From Oscillospiraceae bacterium (GTDB lineage: Bacteria > Bacillota > Clostridia > Oscillospirales > CAG-272), in contig SVQS01000112.1 of NCBI GenBank assembly GCA_015065205.1, positions 1 through 6,412 on the forward strand: 6,412 nucleotides of DNA, in the 5' to 3' direction. The notes under the pieces were generated by a model. It saw only the letters and a list, made by a program, of their open reading frames with translations. It had not been told where the DNA came from and did no database searches. Position numbers and translations under genes: made by a program. Positions 1-5,718 of this stretch are shown here, one piece after another (within the stretch, counting starts at the first letter, position 1; the number at the start of each line of letters is the position of its first letter).

Positions 1-533
1 TTTACTTTTCTGCAAAATAGCATAAGTGGGAAGTATAGGCAAATTCCCGCAATGGCGGTCGTCAGCATTTCAGGCAGTACCGCGTGCAAAAGAATTTGCA
101 AAAGATGTATGTTCTGATAGGTCAAACAAGCATAGAGAATAGTCAATGCCGCCCTCAAAAGCAGAGCAAACATCAAATAAAAGAGATACGGTATAAATCT
201 TTTGGGTTGCACAGCTCTCGAATAATGCCCTGCTATATAACCAAACAGCATATAGAACAGCGGCAAGAGAACGATTCCACTTGATGCCATTGCTTCGATA
301 AGTGCGCCCGCTGCAAGCCCCGTGATGGCACCGTGGTGTCGCCCATTGAAATAGGAAATACAAAGCACGATGCATATCATCAGGTCGGGAACGGCACCAA
401 TGTACGTCAATTTGCCAAATACGCTGGTTTGCAGTATTGCCCCAAAAAGAATGAGTAAAGCAAGAGAAACACAAAATACCACAAGGCGTGAGCGTGCCTT
501 TGATTCAAACCTCAAAATTTGGTTACGCGACAC
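1..533 (-). CDS. mreD: Rod shape-determining protein MreD, 3' end cut by the window edge
   Basis: Polytopic membrane protein that works with MreC, MreB and RodA/PBP2 in lateral-wall peptidoglycan synthesis. Translating the minus strand from a GTG at 533 gives 177 open codons with no stop before base 1; MreD proteins are usually about 160-185 residues, so little is missing. The sequence shows about five or six hydrophobic segments (roughly residues 17-37, 46-62, 66-82, 86-104, 114-137 and 150-172). The MreD hallmark is visible: a Pro-Asp-Leu at 49-51 opening a helix, then a Gly-rich stretch (GAITGLAAGALIEA, 68-81) and LFGYIAGH at 96-103. The GTG start is chosen because AAGGAG (546-541) lies 7 nt upstream; the ATG two bases earlier (535) is in another frame and stops after seven codons. 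It follows mreC by 108 bp in the same direction, and the pair is the classical mreCD couple. The family call is by sequence pattern and context. Confidence 0.9.
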   Translation of the reverse strand, partial: MSRNQILRFESKARSRLVVFCVSLALLILFGAILQTSVFGKLTYIGAVPDLMICIVLCISYFNGRHHGAITGLAAGALIEAMASSGIVLLPLFYMLFGYIAGHYSRAVQPKRFIPYLFYLMFALLLRAALTILYACLTYQNIHLLQILLHAVLPEMLTTAIAGICLYFPLMLFCRKV

Positions 534-540
534 ATCCTCA

Positions 541-546
541 CTCCTT
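541..546 (-). promoter_or_regulatory. Shine-Dalgarno site that fixes the GTG start of mreD
   Basis: The minus strand reads AAGGAG here with seven bases to the GTG at 533-531. It is the only good ribosome-binding site near the open frame and there is no in-frame ATG nearby, so it decides the start. Confidence 0.8.
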
Positions 547-575
547 TCTTTATAGGTCAAAGGAAGTTCTCTTTT

Positions 576-600
576 AGCCTCCCTTTACACAAGGGAGCCT
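576..600. repeat. Minimal hairpin relic of the palindromic repeat family, mreC-mreD gap
   Basis: An inverted repeat with arms 576-585 and 591-600 (about ten positions with one C-C mismatch) and a 5-base loop. The left end, TTTAGCCTCCCTTT (573-586), is identical to the left end of repeat copy A at 3586-3599, and the right end, AGGGAGCC, matches the right end of copy B (4243-4250). Nothing of the element interior is present, so this looks like the two outer arms joined together. It sits in the 108-bp gap between the mreC stop and the mreD start. There is no T-run after the stem in the minus-strand direction, so I do not call it an intrinsic terminator of mreC, although the transcript would form the hairpin. 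Confidence 0.65.
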
Positions 601-641
601 TATATAATAATCCCTTTTCTTTTTCGTTCATTTTTTGTTTG

Positions 642-1484
642 TTACTGCATTCCGCTGCCCATTTCATATCCCGTAACAATCATAACCCACTTCAGTTCGG
701 AAAAATCCACCGCGGGGGTTACGGTTGCCACAAGCGTGCGGTTGTATTCATCCAACTCAATGGCGGTTACGGTTCCTATTTTGAGGTCGGCAGGGTAAAC
801 ACTGCCCGTACCGCTCGAATAAACGGTGTCACCCACAACAACGTCGGCAGAGGCATCAATGTATCCTATCTTACAGGTACCCTGTTGGCGCATACTGTAA
901 TCTCCGCTGACGATGCCCACGACCTCGGAGCGCGGAATGTAGGCACCAACCGACGTTGCAGTCTCAATCAGTGTTGAGACCATACACCAGTTGAGTCCTA
1001 CCTCAATGACGTAACCAACGATTCCTTCCTTGGTTATAACCGGCATATTCACGGCTATACCGTGCAGTGTTCCGCGGTTGAGTGTAAAGTTTGTAATGTA
1101 ATTACCCGAGGAGTGACTAATAACCATTCCCTCCTCCATTGCAAAAGAGGGATATTGGTTCTTCATATCAAGATAATCACGCAAACGCTCGTTTTCTTTT
1201 TGGAGTAGTTCGGCTTGTTCAAGCTGTTCCTTGAGAGCCGCGTTTTCCTCTATGAGTGCCTCATTTTCCTCATTGAGCGCTTTCATATTGCCAAAGTATT
1301 TTCCAAAGCCTTCAAAGGCATCGGAAACGACCGTTGCCACCCAACGCACGGGCATGGTGACGGTTCCCACGATGTTTTTTGCAAGGCTTCGATATCCCAT
1401 AATGGCGAACACCGATGGAACGATAGTCAATACCAATGCAATGCATAGGCAGATGAGAAAAAATTTGTTTTGAAAAATTCTCAC
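642..1484 (-). CDS. mreC: Cell shape-determining protein MreC
   Basis: Bitopic membrane scaffold of the elongasome; the extracytoplasmic part binds class B penicillin-binding proteins and the protein associates with MreB and MreD. The 280-residue product has a short basic N-terminus, one membrane helix at about 7-29, a heptad-rich acidic coiled coil at about 63-106, and the paired beta-barrel MreC domain from about 117 to 273. MreC-like features include NRGTLHGIAVNMPVITKEG at 136-154, a GIVSGD at 190-195 and a VGDTVYSSG turn at 217-225. The length is normal for Firmicutes. The start is GTG at 1484-1482, preceded by a strong AGGGGG (1499-1494) at 9 nt. It begins 43 bp after the gyrB stop and is probably cotranscribed with gyrB and mreD. 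mreB, normally immediately upstream, is not present here; its place is taken by gyrB. Confidence 0.94.
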   Translation of the reverse strand: MRIFQNKFFLICLCIALVLTIVPSVFAIMGYRSLAKNIVGTVTMPVRWVATVVSDAFEGFGKYFGNMKALNEENEALIEENAALKEQLEQAELLQKENERLRDYLDMKNQYPSFAMEEGMVISHSSGNYITNFTLNRGTLHGIAVNMPVITKEGIVGYVIEVGLNWCMVSTLIETATSVGAYIPRSEVVGIVSGDYSMRQQGTCKIGYIDASADVVVGDTVYSSGTGSVYPADLKIGTVTAIELDEYNRTLVATVTPAVDFSELKWVMIVTGYEMGSGMQ

Positions 1485-1494
1485 GTTTTATATC

Positions 1495-1521
1495 CCCCTT
1501 TCCCAAGAATTTTGCAAGGGG
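1495..1521 (-). promoter_or_regulatory. Inverted repeat that may mask the mreC ribosome-binding site
   Basis: In the minus-strand transcript CCCCUU (1521-1516) is exactly complementary to AAGGGG (1500-1495), which is part of the mreC Shine-Dalgarno region. A short inner CAA/UUG pairing (1514-1512 with 1506-1504) can extend the stem. The upstream arm begins 7 nt after the gyrB stop codon (1530-1528), within reach of a ribosome terminating there, so gyrB translation could keep the mreC site open. The complementarity is seen; the regulatory role is inference. It has no T-run and so does not look like a terminator. Confidence 0.4.
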
Positions 1522-1527
1522 TGTATA

Positions 1528-3471
1528 TTAAATATCGAGATTTTCGGCAAACTTTGCGTTCTGCTCGATGAATACGCGGCGAGGCTCTACCTTGTCACCC
1601 ATGAGCACCGAGAACATCTCGTCGCAAGCGATAGCATCCTCAATGGTGACACGCAGAATAGTACGCGTTGCGGGGTCCATGGTCGTTTCCCAAAGCTGGT
1701 CGGGGTCCATTTCACCAAGACCCTTGTAGCGGTCGGCTTCAATGTTGACGCCGCCCATTTCAGCCACAATGGCTTCTTTTTCTTCCTCTGTGTAAGCGTA
1801 ACGCTCGTTACCGTATTTGGAGCCTTTTTTGTAAATCTTGTAAAGTGGGGGTTGCGCAAAGAAGATGTGTCCGTCCTCGATCAGCTTCTTCATGTGACGG
1901 AAGAAGAACGTGAGAAGCAGGATACGAATGTGCGAACCGTCAACATCCGCGTCCGCCATAATGATGATCTTTCCGTAGCGAAGCTTTTCGGTGTCGAACT
2001 CCTCGCCAATGCCGCAACCGAGTGCTTGAATGATCGGGATGAGAGATTGATTGGAATAAACCTTGTCGAGTCTCGTTTTTTCAACGTTGAGAACTTTACC
2101 GCGCAAAGGCAGGATTGCCTGGAAGCGCGAGTTGCGTCCTTGCTTTGCAGAACCGCCTGCGGAGTCTCCCTCTACCAGATAGAGCTCGGTGAACTCTGCA
2201 TTCTTTTCTTGACAGTCAGCAAGCTTGCCGGGGAGCGTAGAGCCCTCAAGGAGTCCCTTGCGGCGCGTTGCCTCGCGTGCCTTTCTCGCAGCTTCGCGAG
2301 CGCGGTAGGCTGCCATTGCCTTCTCGAGAATTGCCTTACCGACAGTCGGATTTTCCTCAAGATATTCCTCAAGCTTTTCGGTAACGAGAGAGTACAGGAT
2401 GGTTCTCATCTCGCTGTTGCCGAGCTTGCCCTTGGTCTGTCCCTCGAACTGTGCCTCTGTCAATTTAACAGAAACAACTGCCGAAAGCCCCTCACGCACG
2501 TCCTCACCCGAGAGGTTCTTCTCGCTCTCTTTGATGATGCCGTACTTTCTGCCGTAGTCGTTAAAGACCTTTGTCAGAGCCGTCTTAAAGCCGATCTCGT
2601 GCGTACCGCCCTCGATGGTGTTGATGTTGTTTGCAAAGGTGAGCAGAGCCTCATTGTAGCTGTCGTTATATTGCATTGCGACCTCTGCCACCCAGTTCTC
2701 TTTTTCGGCCTTCATATAGATGACCTCGGGGTGGATCAGCTCGCACTTCTTTTGCGTGTTGATATATTCAACAAAGGATTTGATACCGCCCTCGTACATC
2801 AAATCGTTTTCACGATAGGTACCGTCCTCAAGGGGAGCGCGCTCGTCGCGCAGACAGATGTTGACACCACCGTTGAGGAACGCTTGCTCACGCAGACGTT
2901 TGAGGAGCGTATCGTAATCGAATACGACTTCCTCGAACATTTCGGGGTCGGGCAGAAAACGAACGTAAAGACCGTGGCGGTCGGTGGCTCCCTCCTCTTT
3001 GAAGGGGCGCGCGACGTGACCGCGCTCGAACCGCTCGGTGTAACGCTTGCCCTCGTGGCAGTTGTCGATCTCAACCCAAGAGGAAAGCGCGTTTACAACA
3101 GATGCACCAACGCCGTGCAAACCTCCGGAATATTTGTAGCCGTCACCGCCGAATTTGCCGCCTGCGTGCAGAACGGTATAGACCACCTCAAGCGTGGGAA
3201 TGCCCATTTTGGGGTGAATACCACTCGGAATACCGCGACCGTCATCCTGCACGGATACGCTGTTATCCGGGTGAAGCGTGACCTCTATGCGCTTACAGCG
3301 GCCGGCCAGTGCCTCGTCGATAGAGTTATCGACAATTTCATATACCAGATGGTGAAGACCGCGCGCCGAGGTAGACCCGATATACATACCCGGTCTCTTT
3401 CGGACGGCTTCAAGTCCCTCCAATATCTGAATCTGACTTTCGTCATAAACGCGTTGTTCCAGATTTTCCAT
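1528..3471 (-). CDS. gyrB: DNA gyrase subunit B
   Basis: ATPase subunit of type IIA topoisomerase; with GyrA it introduces negative supercoils using ATP. The 647-residue protein is complete and of normal Firmicute length. The GHKL ATPase domain holds the catalytic Glu45 and Mg-binding Asn49 in EIVDNSIDEA, DDGRGIP at 76-82 and the ATP lid GLHGVGASVVNALS at 117-130. The transducer domain has the ATP-contacting Lys347 in QTKGKLGN. The TOPRIM domain has EGDSAGGSA at 434-442, PLRGKVLNVEK at 455-465 and metal-binding Asp507, Asp509 and Asp511 in DADVDGSH. RYKGLGEMDPDQLWETTM lies at 581-598. LPGKLADC at 413-420 and the overall pattern favour GyrB over ParE. The ATG start has AAAGGAA (3487-3481) 9 nt upstream. 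The leader from remB carries repeat copy A. gyrA, often the next gene, is replaced by mreC. I see no broken motif. Confidence 0.97.
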   Translation of the reverse strand: MENLEQRVYDESQIQILEGLEAVRKRPGMYIGSTSARGLHHLVYEIVDNSIDEALAGRCKRIEVTLHPDNSVSVQDDGRGIPSGIHPKMGIPTLEVVYTVLHAGGKFGGDGYKYSGGLHGVGASVVNALSSWVEIDNCHEGKRYTERFERGHVARPFKEEGATDRHGLYVRFLPDPEMFEEVVFDYDTLLKRLREQAFLNGGVNICLRDERAPLEDGTYRENDLMYEGGIKSFVEYINTQKKCELIHPEVIYMKAEKENWVAEVAMQYNDSYNEALLTFANNINTIEGGTHEIGFKTALTKVFNDYGRKYGIIKESEKNLSGEDVREGLSAVVSVKLTEAQFEGQTKGKLGNSEMRTILYSLVTEKLEEYLEENPTVGKAILEKAMAAYRAREAARKAREATRRKGLLEGSTLPGKLADCQEKNAEFTELYLVEGDSAGGSAKQGRNSRFQAILPLRGKVLNVEKTRLDKVYSNQSLIPIIQALGCGIGEEFDTEKLRYGKIIIMADADVDGSHIRILLLTFFFRHMKKLIEDGHIFFAQPPLYKIYKKGSKYGNERYAYTEEEKEAIVAEMGGVNIEADRYKGLGEMDPDQLWETTMDPATRTILRVTIEDAIACDEMFSVLMGDKVEPRRVFIEQNAKFAENLDI

Positions 3472-3569
3472 GTTTTATGTTTCCTTTCTGTTGGTGTCAG
3501 AACCTTTGTGATCTTGTCAGTGAGATGAATTTTGTTTCTATCATCATCAAATATTGAAATAATCTTCTT

Positions 3570-3752
3570 TTGATGCGAAGCTACTTTAGCCTCCCTTTGG
3601 GAGGGAGGTGGTGAGCGAAGCGAACCGGAAGGAGCACGCGGCATTATAATCTACCGCTCGCCACAAAACGAGTTCTTTGCGTTCGTACACGCAAGCTCCC
3701 CCTACTCCGCGACTTTGCGCGGAGCTTCCCTCCTCTCGGAGGAGGGCTCAAG
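3570..3752. repeat. Composite palindromic repeat, copy A (remB-gyrB gap)
   Basis: This copy fills most of the 293-bp gap between remB and gyrB. Bases 3589-3699 match 4100-4210 of copy B with 5 differences in 111 positions, and TTGATGCGAA at the left edge is also shared. The left unit is a perfect 7-bp hairpin (3590-3596 with 3602-3608) followed by a GC-rich GTGAGCGAAGCGAAC segment. A spacer of about 60 bp contains the self-complementary ATTATAAT (3643-3650). The right unit is inverted and has two perfect 7-bp stems: 3705-3711 with 3718-3724, and 3728-3734 with 3740-3746. The outer ends are roughly complementary (CTTTAGCC and, on the other strand, CTTGAGCC). No convincing ORF lies in it. It resembles a non-autonomous mobile repeat or REP-type composite. 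The exact boundaries are uncertain by about 10-15 bp. Confidence 0.85.
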
Positions 3753-3774
3753 ACGCACTCTGTTTCAGTGCGTC
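3752..3774 (-). other. Perfect 8-bp hairpin overlapping the remB stop codon
   Basis: GACGCACT (3752-3759) and AGTGCGTC (3767-3774) are perfect inverted arms around a 7-base loop. In the remB transcript the stem includes the last codons and the loop edge holds the TGA stop (3767-3765). No T-run follows, so it is a poor match to a Rho-independent terminator. It abuts the outer end of repeat copy A and may belong to that element or act as a transcript-processing or 3'-end stabilising structure. Confidence 0.5.
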
Positions 3775-4016
3775 GATCTACCCACAAGCGATGATGTTGC
3801 AAGCTGTGAAAAGCAGACCTTGAATTTTTCCTCTCTATCCTTGTACAGAACAAAGGATTTGGGAATTTCCTCGGATGCGAATTCAACCGCGTGACGCGCG
3901 TCCGCCGCCGAGAGATATTTTTTTGTGATCGCCGAGACGGTTGCCGTATCGGCATCAAAAATGCCGATGATGTCCCGCTCGCGAATGTTTTGATTGTTGC
4001 CTACGTGTAAATACAT
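3765..4016 (-). CDS. remB: RemB-like regulator of the DUF370/RemA family
   Basis: Small protein of the RemA/RemB (DUF370) family, whose Bacillus members regulate biofilm-matrix genes; RemA is a DNA-binding protein. The 83-residue product begins MYLHVGNNQNIRERDIIGIF, the typical N-terminus of clostridial RemB, with IPKSFVLYKD at 51-60 and the closing FSQLATSSLVGR at 69-80. Family members usually end with a Ser-x-x-Leu-x-x-Arg pattern, which is present, and then only STH follows before the stop. The ATG has AAGGA (4029-4025) 8 nt upstream. Its position between recF and gyrB is the usual one for this gene in Clostridia and supports the call. It is bracketed by repeat copies A and B, so its leader and 3' end both differ from a simple operon. 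What it regulates in this organism cannot be read from the window. Confidence 0.88.
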   Translation of the reverse strand: MYLHVGNNQNIRERDIIGIFDADTATVSAITKKYLSAADARHAVEFASEEIPKSFVLYKDREEKFKVCFSQLATSSLVGRSTH

Positions 4017-4079
4017 TTTTCTTTTCCTTATTCTCTGTAGGACTCTTTCTTATTTTTTAATCTTTTCAGCTATAATTTG

Positions 4080-4258
4080 TTGATGCGAATGTCACTTTTG
4101 CCTCCCTCCGGGAGGGAGGTGGTGAGCAAAGCGAACCGGAAGGAGCACGCGGCATTATAATCTACCACTCGCCACAAAACGAGTTCTTTGCGTTCGTACA
4201 CGCAGGCTCCTTCAGTCGCCTTCGGCGCCAGCTCCCTCTCGGAGGGAGCCTCGAAAGT
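4080..4258. repeat. Composite palindromic repeat, copy B (membrane ORF-remB gap)
   Basis: Second copy of the element at 3570-3752, in the same orientation, in the 250-bp gap upstream of remB. The left unit is a perfect 7-bp hairpin (4101-4107 with 4113-4119). The shared core runs 4100-4210 and includes ATTATAAT at 4154-4161. The right unit differs from copy A: its inner stem is CGCC/GGCG with a TTC loop (4217-4227), and its outer stem is 7 bp (4231-4237 with 4243-4249). The outer ends form an imperfect terminal inverted repeat: ACTTTTGCCTCCCT on the left (4094-4107), and ACTTTCGAGGCTCCCT reading in from the right on the other strand. No transposase is present, so any movement would depend on an enzyme supplied elsewhere. 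It ends about 8 bp from the stop of the AT-rich ORF. Confidence 0.85.
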
Positions 4259-4266
4259 AAAGCTCC

Positions 4267-4596
4267 TTATTCCTCTTTTTTTCTCTTTTCTTGCTTTCTC
4301 ATTCGATAGTAAAAGATGGACTCGGGAACGAGAAAACACAGACAAACAGCAATGATGATTGTTGCATATGCTAACGTTTCTATGTTGATACTTGAACCTA
4401 AAAATTCAAGTAAAACAACAATTGATTGAAGCGCTATCATAATAGCTGCTGAAATAATGTTTCCTTTTCTTGGTTTTCTTTGTGCTTTACAGAGTTGATA
4501 CAACTCATACACACCAAAACCTAAAATCAACAACAGTAAAAAGAGTATAGAAGAATCTGCTATAATTTCAATAATTTTTTCTTTGTAAGTTTCCAT
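4267..4596 (-). CDS. Small three-helix membrane protein, function unknown
   Basis: I do not recognise this 109-residue protein. It shows three hydrophobic stretches: about 16-35 (Leu/Ile-rich), 46-67 and 74-96. A basic loop, KAQRKPRK (37-44), separates the first two, and the tail is strongly charged (RMRKQEKRKKEE, 98-109). By the positive-inside rule the basic loop and C-terminus would be cytoplasmic and the short N-terminus outside. Its sequence is AT-rich (about 34% GC over 4321-4560 by my count), clearly below the flanking recF and gyrB. It starts 13 bp after the recF stop, and the upstream bases are an A-run with no Shine-Dalgarno match, so translation may be weak or coupled to recF. The stop is a few bases from repeat copy B. 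It interrupts the usual recF-remB junction and could be a lineage-specific or acquired gene. The coherent membrane pattern argues that it is real, but expression is unproven. Confidence 0.6.
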   Translation of the reverse strand: METYKEKIIEIIADSSILFLLLLILGFGVYELYQLCKAQRKPRKGNIISAAIMIALQSIVVLLEFLGSSINIETLAYATIIIAVCLCFLVPESIFYYRMRKQEKRKKEE

Positions 4597-4609
4597 AGTT
4601 TTTTTTTAT

Positions 4610-5710
4610 TTACTGAAAAGTCCCATTCTCTACCCTTATCATCTTGCCGCCGACGATGCCCGAGGGCTCGCAGGTGGTGATGATGACCTGCCGCTCGCCG
4701 ATCTTGCCCGAAAGGTACGCGCGACGCGTGCTATCGAGTTCGGAAAAAACGTCGTCAAAGAGGAACACAGGCTTCTCTCCGCAAACGGTAGCGCAAACCT
4801 CTCCCTCTGCCAATTTGAGCGAGAGTGCCAAGGAGCGTTGCTGCCCTTGCGAGGCAAATGCGCGCGCGGGCTTATCGTTGAGCAGGATCTCGATATCATC
4901 CTTGTGGATGCCCCACAGCGTGCTCCCCGCACCGATCTCTCGGTCGTGGCGCGTGTTGAGAAGCTCAAGATACACCGCTTCGGTCTTTTCTATATTTTCA
5001 TATTCCTCGAGGGCTTGCTTGGAAGAGCCGAGATAAACAAGCGTGGGAGTCTCGCGCTCACCTGTCATCTCACCAAAGAAGCGCTTAACGTGCTCCTCTG
5101 CCATTTTGATATAGCGGTAGCGATATTTGGCTATTACAGCCGCCTCGTGTGCCAGCTGTGCCGACCAAAGATCAACCGTGGCATCAAATGTACCCCTATC
5201 CTCTTCGGCGGCTCTGATGAGCTGATTTCGCTGCTTGAGAATTTGGTTGTACCTCTGCAAGCTTTTGAGGTAGACGGGATAGAGCTGTGAGAGCGCAATA
5301 TCTAAAAAGTTGCGCCGCTCACCGGGGCCCTCTTTGATAAGTGAAAGATGCTCGGGGCAAAAGAGAACCGTGCGAAACGCTCCCACAATGTCGGAGACTC
5401 TTGACACCTTGACCTTGTTGTGCTCGATGTGCTTTCGCTTGCCCGGCATCATGCGAACGGTTATGTTCTGCCGACGAACAGAATCGCAAAAATCCATCGA
5501 CACCTCACAGCTCTCGGCACCAAAACGGATCATCTCCTCGTCGTGCGAGGTACGAAAGCTTTTGCCCAAAGACGTGAAATGAATGGCTTCGAGTAGATTT
5601 GTCTTGCCCTGCGCGTTCTCACCGCAAAGGATGTTAACACCGCTTTCAAACTCAATTTCTGCCGCCTCTATGTTGCGAAAATTGCGAATGGATATTTTTT
5701 TACATTCCAT
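4610..5710 (-). CDS. recF: DNA replication and repair protein RecF
   Basis: SMC-like ATPase that acts with RecO and RecR to load RecA at single-strand gaps and stalled forks. The 366-residue protein is complete. It has Walker A GENAQGKT at 30-37, the RecF-specific EGPGERRNFLDIALSQ at 127-142, a Gln/Arg-rich helical arm at about 148-210, GIHKDD at 267-272 (Lys where Arg is common), the ABC signature region SQGQQRSLALSLKLAE at 287-302, and Walker B VFLFDDVFSELD at 315-326. The ATG start is 8 bp after the dnaN stop. The best upstream purine tract, AAAGAG inside the last dnaN codons (5727-5722), is 11 nt away, so initiation probably depends partly on coupling to dnaN. The S4-domain yaaA gene that sits between dnaN and recF in many Firmicutes is absent. 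The frame ends with TAA and is followed at once by the AT-rich membrane ORF. Confidence 0.96.
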   Translation of the reverse strand: MECKKISIRNFRNIEAAEIEFESGVNILCGENAQGKTNLLEAIHFTSLGKSFRTSHDEEMIRFGAESCEVSMDFCDSVRRQNITVRMMPGKRKHIEHNKVKVSRVSDIVGAFRTVLFCPEHLSLIKEGPGERRNFLDIALSQLYPVYLKSLQRYNQILKQRNQLIRAAEEDRGTFDATVDLWSAQLAHEAAVIAKYRYRYIKMAEEHVKRFFGEMTGERETPTLVYLGSSKQALEEYENIEKTEAVYLELLNTRHDREIGAGSTLWGIHKDDIEILLNDKPARAFASQGQQRSLALSLKLAEGEVCATVCGEKPVFLFDDVFSELDSTRRAYLSGKIGERQVIITTCEPSGIVGGKMIRVENGTFQ

Positions 5711-5718
5711 TTATTGTA

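Noticed and set aside
70..474. A 134-codon minus-strand frame overlapping mreD
   Set aside because: It is a shifted frame within mreD; the mreD frame has the good ribosome-binding site and the MreD motifs.
576..600. Intrinsic terminator after mreC
   Set aside because: A stem exists, but no T-tract follows it in the minus-strand direction, and its arms match the dispersed repeat family.
519..977. A 152-codon plus-strand frame over the mreC 3' half and the mreC-mreD gap
   Set aside because: It is antisense to mreC, crosses the repeat hairpin and has no coherent protein features.
1852..3528. A 558-codon open frame on the plus strand opposite gyrB
   Set aside because: It is the antisense shadow of gyrB, which has all family motifs. 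The plus frame yields no recognisable domain and its openness follows from gyrB codon bias.
3644..3958. Minus-strand frame overlapping remB and repeat copy A
   Set aside because: It is out of frame with remB, very Arg/Ser-rich and partly encoded by the repeat, so it is a shadow.
4069..4095. Possible promoter for remB: GTGACA at 4095-4090 and TATAGC at 4074-4069 on the minus strand
   Set aside because: The -35 box matches five of six consensus bases, but the spacer is only 15 bp and the -10 box matches four of six, and an operon promoter further upstream would suffice. It is too weak to annotate.
3570..4258. CRISPR-like repeat-spacer array
   Set aside because: There are only two long copies separated by a gene, with internal palindromes; there are no short regularly spaced repeats and no cas genes.
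4070..4345. Minus-strand frame reading through repeat copy B
   Set aside because: It consists mostly of repeat DNA plus an out-of-frame piece of the membrane ORF, and has no ribosome-binding site or domain pattern.
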